DNA of 64,000 bases from Sipunculus nudus (taxonomy: Eukaryota; Annelida; Sipuncula; Golfingiida; Sipunculidae), in NCBI GenBank assembly GCA_026874595.1, contig CM049313.1:47626159-47690158 (forward strand), given 5' to 3'. Each line of letters starts with the position of its first letter. The first letter of the stretch is position 1. Positions 25,256 to 35,835 of this stretch are shown one piece after another. The position numbers were made by a program, and so were the translations under genes. The notes under the pieces were generated by a model that saw only the letters and a program-made list of their open reading frames with translations, did not search any database and was not told where the DNA came from.

Positions 25256-25291
25256 AGCTGAGCATCGTGGCCCTTGGGGCACTTGCTATTG
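25256..25291 (+). repeat. agctgagcat terminal motif, copy 1
   Basis: agctgagcatcgtggcccttggggcacttg resembles the left end of the element at 28022 and the motif at 29643. The middle can fold as a short hairpin (tggccc..ggggca). Probably a solo end of a satellite-bearing element. Confidence 0.5.
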
Positions 25292-26129
25292 ATATCCTCC
25301 ATCTAATCAGAGATATGTTCTATGAAAAATAATGGTTGAAATACCACTATTCTAGAATATTTTGTGTCATTGATTTATATTATATGATCTTATATTCTCA
25401 TAGCTCAGAATTTATTAATTAACTTCTTCCTGCATGTCAAACAGCTTGTGGTTATTGCAATAAGTAAATTGAAAATAAAAAGTTTTTCCATCAGTTTTAT
25501 TTAATTACATGAATTAATCCATGTAGGATGAGCCCATTTCATATTGATTATGAATCATGTTTTAGGCCTGCAAATGCAGTTGAACTCCCTAAATGATCAT
25601 GTAAAGAAATGCCTCATCCAAAGGATAGTGGTAATTGGCAGTATAATTAAATATATAAGCCCATTGCAGTTTAGAATGTGTTTTATAATTTGCCCTTTGC
25701 TAAATATACAAATGTATTAAATATAACAGTTATATTTTATAACACACTTATTATATAAAATAAAGACAGATGGCTTTACAGTTTCATAATTAATCTTGTG
25801 TCATGTTGTTTTGAGTAATATTCTCAAGGAAAAATGCAAATTTGACTACAAACAAGATGTCACAGTTGCAAACTGTCATAAACATTGCAGAAGAAGTGTA
25901 CTGGTTGTGTTTTATTATAAGTCGATTCACATAATTGTGCTCCATTTTGTGTATGTTTTGGTCAAAAAGGTAATTTTTTTACAGCTTGTCCAGTAAAGAC
26001 ATATTTGTGCTGAACCCCAAGCCCACAGAAGCCTGCTTATAAAATAAATTTGTGAAAAAAAAAAACTTTGATAAGACCTAAACCTAAAATTTAAAAATTT
26101 GACAGAACCCTAAGAGAATACTCATGAAT

Positions 26130-26230
26130 TTTTAGCTCAGCTGACTATAAGTCATCTGAGCTATAGTCGTGGTCCATTGTCCGTCGTCCGTCCGTCTGTC
26201 CGTCCGTCCGTCCGTCCGTCCGTCAGTAGA
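26130..26230 (+). mobile_element. Terminal part of a gtccgtcc-bearing bivalve repeat
   Basis: A hairpin-like ctcag...ctgag (26136-26160) is followed by ctatagtcgtggtccattgt and a (CCGT)n tract at 26179-26224. The order 'agctcagctgag hairpin, then gtccgtcc' is common in bivalve genomes, by memory. The right end of the element was not found. Sequence to about 26880 may belong to it. Confidence 0.5.
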
Positions 26231-27029
26231 TGTGGCACGTTTTGAAACCGTAAGACCTAGGAATCCAAAATTCAGCATAATGTTAGATGTCCCCAAGATC
26301 TCCTACCAAGCCGAAAACTGGGTCTTTGCGACTTCGTTCCTTTGAGAAATTAAGGAAAAACCTCAATTTTTTATTTAAATCCTATTTTCACACTTCAGGA
26401 CTGCCTTATTTCAAAACCACTCATCTGTTTTCCCTCATATTAACCATAAATATTCTTCTATATAGTTCCTATGTACATTCCAGAAATTAAGTCTGTTAAG
26501 TATAAATTCTTTAAGTTATGGGCCCAAACATAATGGACTTTGTAAAAAATCAGGAAAAATATTTACTCACTTAACATGAAAAATTTTGAAACTAGAGTCT
26601 ATTTTCCCAAGTATATAACTATGTTTAATTAAGATTCAATTGTTTACCCAAAATTAGATCTGAATTTTGTAAATTTTTTAAGTAATTAGCATAAAAATAA
26701 AATCAGTACCTTAAATTTTGCCCAACTTTGACCATGGCACGTTTTTTTCCTGTAAGTACCATTGATTTAATTTTCACAGCATGTAAACATAAATATTTAA
26801 TTTGTTTAAATCTGAAATTTGGAAGTAAAAGCTTGAAAATTAAGCTAGTTATTGATTTTTTTCTTGAGGCTCTATTGTAGTCATTTGCTTTGATTACAGA
26901 TTACAGATGCAGGGTCCCACTCCAGGTCACTGGAAGTCAGCTATGCCAGGGTTTCTGATTTGTTACAGTCACTGGGGGAGATCCCCTGCTGTGACAGGTG
27001 TACAGTTATTCTGATATCACCACCCCATT

Positions 27030-27053
27030 CCCCCCCCCCCCCCCCCCCCCCCC
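27030..27053. repeat. Poly-C tract
   Basis: 24 consecutive C residues in an AT-rich region. Exact length may suffer from assembly error. Confidence 0.9.
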
Positions 27054-28021
27054 GCAAACCCAACCCACCAAATGTTATGCAGTATTGTTATTGTTTTCAC
27101 TGTATCTCCTTAATTGTAATGTTGTTTCCACTCTGATATGCAAAAACTTTCCTTAAAAAAGTAATTCAAGGTATAATCCAGAAGATGCAATGTTGTGTAA
27201 TGTAACATTTTTAAAGAAATCATTTTTCTTTTAAATGATTTTACCAATCATAATGGAACCCATCAGTATGCTTAAATTATGATAAAATATGAAGCACATT
27301 ATGGATAAATAAAGACACAATTCAAAATTGTGAAATCTAAATCAAGTATTTTTTTTTAGACATTTATTGTTTTGCAGATTTAAAAGATATATTTTTGTGG
27401 TAAAAAATAAATAAACATTTGTATGCATGATGTGGTGTTATCTGACAAGATTGAGATTTATGATGATGCAATTGAGAATTATGAATCAACTTTTATATTC
27501 AGATATATATGTTATATTGAAAATGGATAGAAATATAAACTTAAATTTAAAAAAAAATCGATGTGATAAAAAAATGAGGATTTGTTACAAACATTTGTTC
27601 ATTAATTTCCTGCATCAGCAGAATTTGAGATCAGGCTTTGTTTGCCATGTTTTATGTTGTTAATTAGTTATATTTCAACTGTATACATTTCATAAAAAAA
27701 AAAACATATTTAATAATTTATATTATACAAAAAAAAGATTTGATTGAACAAATGTGTAAACTACTGAAATGTGAACAGTTAATCGAAAAGCCAACTAATG
27801 ATCATGGTAATTGTACAGATCATTTGTTCACAAACTGCTCACATGCTTCAGTTTCAACATTAGGGAACACATGGTCAGGTCACAAAATATTATTTGCAAC
27901 AATTTCTTGCTAATCAATACAAACCAATCATATAAACCAACCATGGCCTTTATTACCTCTTCCTCTTACACTTTATCTCCATTTGATATTATTTTAGATT
28001 TTTACCTTCAAGGTTAACGAA

Positions 28022-28727
28022 AGCTGAGCATAGTGACCCATAGGTCCCTTGTATTTATTAGGGCCCCACTTGACAAGCAGTGCCCTATAGTGATCACTGA
28101 CTGATTCACTGTGTCAGTCCATCCATCCCTACTTACGTCAGTGACACTTTCTTTGCGCGCGATAACTCACCAACAACATTCTACACCTTTCCCAAATTAA
28201 CAGGGTTGATTGGTACCTGTGAGAGCTCCAGACCTGTCGAATTACAGACTTGCCGGGATTCCAATTTGACCGCCACAGCTCAATCGCTGATTTTCTTTCA
28301 CGTACATTATTTCAGACATATCTTCTTTAATATCATTTGATCCAGTAGGATTTTTTCCCTCACAGCCCAATCGATGATTTTCTTTCGTGGGCGATAACTC
28401 AACAACAACATACTGCAGCATTCCCAAATTAACAGGGTTGATTGGTACCTATGAGGGCTCTAGATCTATCGAATAACAGACTTGTCAGAATTCCAATATG
28501 GCCGCCACAGCTCAATCGCTGATTTTCTTTCACGTACATTATTTCAGACATATCTTCTTTAATATCATTTGATCCAGTAGGATTTTTTCCCTCATGCTTA
28601 TGGATAAAAACCTGTTTCTGTTTGTCTTATTTTTCAAATTTAGTGTAATTTTTCACCAATATTTAAACTACTCCAGCACTTGCAGAAACGCGGGGCCATC
28701 TGAGGACCATTGTCCTACCACATCTAG
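28022..28727 (+). mobile_element. Satellite-bearing element ending in acatCTAG, two 232-bp units
   Basis: The left end is agctgagcatagtgacccat. The core has two tandem units: cgccacagctcaatcgctga at 28271 and 28503, and gcgataactca at about 28158 and 28391, giving a period of 232-233. The block from there to aggattttttccctca is nearly identical in both. The right end has the hairpin aggac-catt-gtcct followed by accacatCTAG (28724-28727) and tt. The last 11 bases, acatctagttt, equal those of the element ending at 14174 although the cores are unrelated. A Helitron-like non-autonomous element is the best guess. Confidence 0.65.
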
Positions 28728-29642
28728 TTTACCAATAGTTTCTCTCACCTGAATTACCTTCTCATCAAAACTCATGTTTATTCAATGACGTCACTAGATA
28801 CATGACAGGCATATTATGCACACTTGCAGTGCTTTTGTTTTTTTTCCCCGAACATATCAAGTAAGTTTATATAAAGATTTCAGAAATTTTGTTGTTTCTC
28901 TAACTTTGAAAAAGTCCTGGTTAAAAATAATAATAATAAAAATAATACATAACCAATAAAGATGATGCTCGTGACATAAGATATGAAAAAAGTAAATCGT
29001 GTTGTGAGTCATCAAAGAAATAACTGAATAAAAAGGTTCTATCGTCCTTTCCAGTCTCTCCATATATTACAAAGCAATCCCCTGGACAACTATTTCATTA
29101 CCAGTGTATAATCCAGATATACACAATGCTTATTATCAGGGTTGTTAATTTCAGAGGAAATAAGCATATTTCCCAGGGCAGTAGGAATTCCAGAGAATTC
29201 CTGAGAAATACTGGGAAATAAAGGGATTATAGGAATTGAGTCACATATTTCTAAATTGTATTTTGTTTTAGATTGTTTTTGCAGAGATATATATATTCAT
29301 TTAGTAAGCTGGAGAGGATGCCAAGGAAACAAAAGACACCTGTTTTCTGATTTTGTTTTTCATCAAAAATCCAATTGTAACCTTGTTGTAATTATGTCAT
29401 AAGAAACCACTAGGACCCATATATGTGAGCAGTAGCTGTGTACTTTTTACCTCAGAAACCCCTTATATTGGGGGTAGTGTAAAATAATGATGTAACTATT
29501 GTTTTAACCCTGCCTCCAAAGGAAGCTGATAACAGGCTGGGCATAGACAAAGCCACTAAACTTGTGACATGTTACAGGCATTTGAGAGGTATATACTACC
29601 ATTCAGATGATAAAATTTCCTTTTGCGAATCTCGTCCCAGTC

Positions 29643-29673
29643 AGCTGAGCATAATGACCCATGGGTCACTTGT
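29643..29673 (+). repeat. agctgagcat terminal motif, copy 3
   Basis: agctgagcataatgacccat continues to gggtcacttg. It contains the perfect 14-bp palindrome tgacccatgggtca. It closely matches the left end of the element at 28022. No matching right end was found downstream. Confidence 0.55.
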
Positions 29674-30334
29674 TAAGGAATTGTTGGCAAGATGAGTCGG
29701 TCAAGGTAATACAAAAATGGAGGTAGTCAATTAAACTTAACATAAAAGAAAAAAAGGACATTTCGTTGTCTTGCACACCTGTTTATATATACAGTTGTGA
29801 AATGAGTCTGTAGCAGTGAAGAAGTCATCTCTTGAAGTATTTTTTTTCAAGTAATTTTTTATCATCTCTTGAAGTAATTTTTTTATTTATGATAGAAACC
29901 AGGTGCATATGATATATTTTAGATGCAGCATTGAACCATTCTATGAAATAAGACATGCAATATGTAAGGGATAAGTATAATATGCTACTACAAACCTGAG
30001 TAGACATGGATTATATATTCTACTCCTGATTCTCGTGTGTGTGGGCTTTTTCTGCAAATTGCCTCGATGTTGGTGTGATTACTGCACCACTATATAATTC
30101 CTGGTGAGAATTTTTAGCTGCTGTAAACTTGAGTATTGTAATGTGCAGTGAGCTCATTGACTCCATGTTAACTGGCAGCATGATGTGTCTGCTGCACGTG
30201 TTTAATGAGTTGTCAGCATTTTCAAACAAGCCAGTGGCAGATCAGCAAGATAAATTGTATAGTTGCTGTAGATATGGACCATTCATTGCAATCATTTTAC
30301 CAGTCAAATATAAATTATAAATATATATATATAT

Positions 30335-30460
30335 AGCGAAAGTTAAGATAAACAGTATAGATTATATAACTAATTTATTAATAAACTAGTTAGTCTATCT
30401 AAAAGGAGTCACTGTTTATCTTAGCTTTCGCTTCAACTACAGACTAACACGGCTATACCA

Positions 30461-30462
<2 letters not shown>
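30335..30462. mobile_element. Penelope-like element terminal fragment
   Basis: Positions 30335-30356 and 30411-30432 are inverted repeats matching at 21 of 22 bases. A second inverted pair, gttagtct (30389-30396) and agactaac (30441-30448), is interleaved. The words ttagtct...agactaacacggctat..cac resemble the ends of Penelope-like retroelements known from vertebrates and invertebrates. This is recognition from memory. No reverse transcriptase is present. Confidence 0.5.

Positions 30463-30517
<55 letters not shown>
30463..30517. repeat. (TA)n microsatellite
   Basis: About 27 TA units directly following the Penelope-like fragment. Confidence 0.95.
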
Positions 30518-30524
<7 letters not shown>

Positions 30525-30910
30525 TACATGTCAGTTTTTGAGTTTTGTAGATGTGTAAGTATATGAAAAGAGTGTGCAAATAAATAAGTTATTCTATTTA
30601 AAAGGCATCAGTCACTCTTTCATGGCAAGGTTTATTTATCTGTTTATTTAACTGTATATATCATTATGAGATAGACAGAGGGCAAGAGAAAGAGAGAAAA
30701 TCTTTCTGTGTAAAAATCAAAGAGACTTGCACATAAATTCACATTTACAGGAAGCAGGGTATTCAAATTGAGCAAGATTAAATTAAGCAAGTGGCTTCAC
30801 TAGTGTGTGATTGATATATGTATATTTTGCCATGAAGCTGACTAAAATGATATATATAGACTTGGTATCTATTTTTATATTTTTATGGTAACATGATGCT
30901 GAATAAAAAG

Positions 30911-31395
30911 TTTAAAGGGACCCAATAACCTGTAAAACATGTTAAATAACATAAAAAATAGCTTCTTCCCTCTAAAATAAATCTTTTCCTGCCAAAATAT
31001 TGCCTTGAAAGTGTTTCCTTTCTCCTGTGAACAAGTGTTAAAAACATGAGGCACAATCACAGGTGTCAACATAAATACAGCCCTTGGGGCTGTGTGTATC
31101 GCAGTGCCACAACACTTGTCAATTACGGATGCCTTGACTGACTTGGTCAAAAAAATTTAATACATATTCCCGCTGGCTATAACACTGCGTGTTGTTATAG
31201 TAATCAGATTCACTTGGACTGTGTTTACCAACATATAGAGCCATAGCAAAGTATTAAAAATCGTGTGAGGTACTAAGACAGTGTTCTGGGATGGTTTTGC
31301 TGGGTAACTTTCGTATATGCAAAACTGAACTGATAGTGTGAAAGAATAGGCATAATATTAAGCCTAATTATGTCACTATATCCCTGATTATAGTT
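30911..31395 (+). repeat. Dispersed repeat of unknown family, copy A
   Basis: It begins ttaaaggga-cccaat and shares ordered blocks with copy B at 45924-46440: aacataaaaaatagcttctt, attgccttgaaa, acttggtcaaaaaaa, ctgggatggttttgctggg and actgatagtgtgaaagaata. No terminal repeats, poly-A or coding frame were found. A 91-codon minus-strand frame inside it is not conserved in copy B. Confidence 0.7.
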
Positions 31396-32418
31396 ACTGT
31401 CATTAACCCATCTATCTGTCTCTCATTTGTTAGACAGGTTCATCAGGTTTTCAGGCCTGTACATTTTCAAACAGACAGATTTACGACATGATGCTGCCTT
31501 GTCTCTATTTCAAGACAAAATAAGGAACATCACTGCTCCAAGAGAGATCTAAGCAAGAAGGGGTTAATATGTTCACAATTATGTTCACAACCTTTGTGAC
31601 AGGCGAAAAAGAACACTGAACAAAATAATGAAGATTGAAGAGAATAAGCCTTATTTTTGGTGGTGTTCTTTCAAAATTTGGGATTGTGGTTGAACAAACA
31701 GTTGCAGACTGAGTATTATCCTACTATAATTTAATTGAGGCTTAGGGCATGGTCCGTAAATGGGTTATTCTGCCCTTCACATTACTGATACACATCCCCT
31801 ACCACCAGACTCTCTCAAGTGATCAATTCTTGCCAGCACACATACTGTCTTTGGTGTACTGTCATGGACTTGCACCACAGATTTGTCAGAAATACAGAAG
31901 GTATATAAAATAATGGATTAATAATCAATCATCCGCCATATTTTCCTTAAATCATTAAACATGATTTTACAACTCATCTCCACCACTAGCAATATAGTTT
32001 TGGTATAAAAACCTTATGAGATCACATAAAACCAAGCAGTCAAAAATGTGAAAAGGTTTTTTTCAAATCACAGGCTTAGTGCCAGAACTGTCTGGTTTCT
32101 GTTACTCTTCTTAGTTTCCAGTGTAATTTAGCCAGAATATTTGTTCACAATTAAATAGACAGTCATATATTTGGACAGCCAGACCTTTGATTACCTCAGT
32201 CCCTATTTCCTCCTCCTTGGTAATTATACAAGGAGAAAATTTCATAAAGCACAAAATGTTTCTGATTGCACACAGTCACTTGAATCCTTATTTTATAGGA
32301 AATGGGAAGAAAGCAACAGAGCATAGGACAAATGCATGTTTTGGGCACCTCATATAGTGCACCATTCATCCATTTCTCGATAAAAACACAACCACAAATA
32401 GGGATTCAAAAGCAACTA

Positions 32419-32565
32419 CAGTGGAGCTTGTCTGAAAGACTACCTGTCTTATAAGACCACCTTTCTGTTAAGACCACCCTTGATCATGAGTTGACCAAAA
32501 GCATTCACATTGATTATAACTGACCTGTCTAATAAGACCACCTGTTCATGAAGACCACTTCACTG
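32419..32565. mobile_element. TA-flanked MITE of 147 bp with aagaccacc repeats
   Basis: TA, then CAGTGGAGCTTGTCT at the left; aagaccacttCACTG, then TA at the right. The CAGTG tips and TA flanks fit a Tc1/mariner-type MITE. Inside, taagaccacc words recur three times. A related sequence lies at about 60093-60250. Confidence 0.65.
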
Positions 32566-33576
32566 TACTGGTTAAGCGATGTATACAAAACAAATTTACA
32601 GAAAATAAATCTTTATAAAAAAATCATATTAACATTGTTGATTTTTCACTGGCTTATAATCAGTCCACTCAGTAATAGATAAATAACATATTACTTGCCA
32701 TCAGCGGAAGTTATTTCCCAGTGGAATTTTTCTGATAGAATGGACTTTGTAGTCAACAGTTCGAAGAATTTTACAGCCCCCACTGAGGCTACTATAGGCT
32801 ATGTTTGTACAGACCACTCATAAAAGCGCTGAGACAGGAAATTCTATTGCTTATTCATACTTCCTCATGGGGCTATAAATATAAACCTATATAGCAAGAA
32901 AGGGACATACTTTTTCTGATTAATGGCATTGTAAATTTGTGTTTCCTGTATCTGTGCTGTATTTACTGAGTACTTTATGTTTCATCACACATTTTATTAA
33001 AATTTAGTGTTTTTCATAAACAAGTATATATTGCTCTGTAAATGTTGGACATCATTAAGTTTTGCCATTAGAGGTATATAGCTGCTTACTCATTTATATG
33101 TTATATCAGAAGAAATCACTTCAATATGTCTAACTGAAATGGGATTTTAAGATATTGGTATTTAATTTTTGTTTGCCCATAGAGTCTTAGCACTTATAGG
33201 AAGCAGCTAGCCAATCCCCATCATATTCTGTCATCAGTATTAATCATATATCATAACAGAACCTTTTTTTAATAATTTTGGACTCTCTGGACATACATTA
33301 GTACCATGTGCAAATTTGTTTTCTTCAAGAGTATGCAGGTAGATGATTCATGCAATATTTTCAGTATAAATGATTGTGAATATGAAAATTTTGATGAAAT
33401 ATGAATTTGGTTAGATACACACAAATTGCAAATTTGCATGTGTTTAATCAATAAAAGCAAGTTATTTTCATGCAGGAAACTGGAAGGTGATATATAGATC
33501 ACAAATTATTGAATTCTTCTCAGGTAAATGTAATTGTACACAACAAATAATCTTAATCTTTAATATTTATTTTCAG

Positions 33577-33799
33577 GAACAAGCGATCCTTATGTCAAGT
33601 TCAAGGTCGGCAACAAGCAGTTGTATAAAAGTCGCACCGTGTATCGCAACCTCAACCCAAAATGGGATGAAAAATTTACGATTCCTATTGAAGATGTGTT
33701 CAAACCTCTCAGCATCAGAGTCTACGATTACGACAGAGGGATGAGTGATGACCCAATGGGAGGTCATGAACTTGACCTTATTACCCTAGACCTGAATCA
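33577..33799 (+). CDS. MCTP: MCTP exon: core of the C2A domain
   Basis: Bounded by acceptor tttattttcag and donor ca|gtaagt; 223 bases (two bases finish the Gly codon begun at 11623, 73 full codons, two bases carried on). It encodes TSDPYVKFKVGNKQLYKSR, then NLNPKWDEKF and a strand ending RVYDYDRGMSDDPMGGHELD. These are beta strands 2-7 and both calcium loops of a C2 domain. Asp39 (TSDPY), Asp86, Asp88 and Asp94 (YDYDRGMSDD), together with Asp33 of the previous exon, fill the five ligand positions, so C2A should bind calcium. The closest match I recall is C2A of MCTP1/2 rather than synaptotagmin or ferlin. Codon and GC content rise clearly above the intron background. Confidence 0.97.
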
Positions 33800-34469
33800 G
33801 TAAGTAAAAAAGAAGTTGTATCTCATGCACTGAAATCTAAATGCTTAATTGATGGTCCCAGAATCTTCTGTTTTATATTTTATTTTGGTTACAAATGTTA
33901 TTGAATGTTATTGAATATTAGAGATTTAAGGTTAACTTTAATCTGCTTACTAACTTACATTTTATCACTTACCTGTGACATGGGATAAACAAAAAAATTG
34001 TCCTTTGAATTCACTGCTCCAGTTTTTTTGTGTATCAGCTTTATTTTTTTGCAGATGAAACCAGTACCTCAGTTATGATGCTTACTTGTGATATGGCACT
34101 ATTTTCTAAAACTAATCCTTAAAGATATGAAAAATGGACAAATATTTGTGTTTGATCATATACAGCATTTCAAGAAATGAACCAGTTTTTTTTAATTTCT
34201 TGGCAAGTTGGCAAAATTCCATGCATTTTGTCTCACCTGGTAGAGTAAAAAAATAAAGAAAAAAATTCACTTGTATGGACCATATTTTTTTGTCCTGAGT
34301 CTGTAGAACAAGAATAGTTTCATGTGTGTCCTTAGGAACATATATATGAGTCTAAGATTTAAGTCTCTGTCAGTGATGCAAGCAAAATATGGTCATGTGT
34401 GTTAAATGAATTGTGAGAGATTGAATCATATTGCAAATTTTGTAAACTTGATTAATTATTATGTAACAG
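33800..34469 (+). other. MCTP intron, 670 bp
   Basis: Phase-2 intron with donor gtaagta and acceptor attatgtaacag; AT-rich, no other features. Confidence 0.85.
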
Positions 34470-34587
34470 ACCACAGGAGCTGAAGCTGAAACTGGCAGAG
34501 AAGGCAGGTCGCGTTAAAGAGGAATACATGGGCTTCATCAATCTCACCTGTACACTGGTACCCAAAACACAGGACGAGAAGGACCAG
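34470..34587 (+). CDS. MCTP: MCTP exon: end of C2A and start of the linker
   Basis: Acceptor tatgtaacag and donor cag|gtcagt; 118 bases, one base completing a Gln codon and 39 full codons, leaving in phase 0. It encodes PQELKLKLAEKAGRVKEEYM, then GFINLTCTLVPKTQDEKDQ. The LKLKL and GFINLTCTLVPK segments correspond to the last two beta strands of MCTP C2A (compare the LKLED..MGVIVLNL pattern in vertebrate MCTP2). After them the acidic and basic residues begin the linker to C2B. The in-frame fit with the preceding exon and the match to the family ending make this exon secure. The next expected exon (linker and C2B) is not recognised before 64000. Confidence 0.92.
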
Positions 34588-35354
34588 GTCAGTGACGTTA
34601 TTATTTACTGAGATCAGTTTGTCATTATCATCAGATCACTATTCTCAGTATCATCTTGTGTTTTCATACACAAGAATATTATCACTGTCACACCAAGGAC
34701 TCATTATGCATTATTATTTATAATTGATACAAACAGTCGCCATCTTTGCTGACTTAATATGTAGAATAATGCATCATTGACCTAAATTGTCACCTGTTAA
34801 TCATTACATATTATTATATATAAATACATTAGCATAATTGTCACTGACCTCAGTCATTTTGTAGCTAGAACAATAAAATAAAACCTTCATGCATTATAAT
34901 TATTTAATTAGTATATTCACATCATCATGATCATTGACCACAATAATGCATCTTTAAAGTCACCACTGCTCTATGTCATTGTGCATATTTACATTACATT
35001 AGAGTAAAAGATCAGTACATTAATTATCACTATTATAACTGTTCTTTGACATCATTCAGTTTTGTAAAAAAAAAATGCATCACATACATCATCATTGTGC
35101 CTTTTCATAATCTTGTATTATCATAAAATTATGTAGTATTGTTATATATACTGTCTTTCAGATGAGATAAGATATACTGTTTTGATCTCATGCTAGGAAG
35201 TTACATTGTAGACACATTGTCTCCCCCAACAAGTAGCTGGTCATAATATGCAACTCAGTCATGATTATCATAGCCATCATTCTTTATTTTTCACTCTGTC
35301 ATCATTGATTTGCATGTATACTTCATGGTCGTTCTCAGATTTTTAAGCTGTGAT

Positions 35355-35835
35355 CACAGTGTGTCATAAACATAATTCATCATCACTGTGCATCATTAAC
35401 ATCATTCATCATCAAAGTGCATCATAAACATCATCATCACTGCATCATAAACACACCATTCATCATCAAAGTGCACCATTAACATCTTTCAACATCACTT
35501 TGCATCATTAACATCATCATCACTGCATCATAAACACACCATTCATCATCACTGTGCATCATTAACATCATTCATCACTGTGCATCTTTAACATCATTTA
35601 TCATCATTATGCACAATTAAAATCATTCATTATCACTGTGCATCATTATTTAACATCATTCAACATTACAGTGCATTATTAACATTCATCATCACTGTGC
35701 CTCATTAACATCATTCATCATCACTGTGCATCATTAACATCATCATCACTGCATCATAAACACACCATTCATCATCACTGTGCATCATAAACATCATTCA
35801 TCACTGGGCATCATTAACATCATTCATCATCATTT
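35355..35835. repeat. Minisatellite of catcattcatcatcactgtg type
   Basis: Units of about 27-30 bases (catcattaa plus catcattcatcatcactgtg) repeat about 16 times. A longer variant, catcatcactgcatcataaa plus cacaccatt, recurs at about 35424, 35514 and 35741, indicating higher-order duplication. It begins about 0.8 kb after the third exon. Confidence 0.9.

Larger units (their letters stand above)
11624..33576 (+). other. MCTP intron, 21,953 bp, splitting the C2A domain
   Basis: This phase-1 intron lies between the Cys and Gly codons of the RDSC|GTSD loop, with donor gtaagtg and acceptor tttattttcag. No further exon fits the reading frame. Apart from the repeats listed separately, the stretches 14175-16533, 16609-19989, 20825-22497, 24791-25255, 26231-27029, 27054-28021, 31396-32418 and 32566-33576 show only AT-rich sequence with chance frames under about 90 codons. 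Confidence 0.8.

Noticed and set aside
26179-26224. CRISPR-like array
   Set aside because: The (CCGT)n tract has no spacers and the genome is animal; it is simple sequence within a repeat end.
33487-33767. 85-codon + frame and 64-codon - frame over the C2 exon
   Set aside because: Shadows of the true MCTP exon in other frames.
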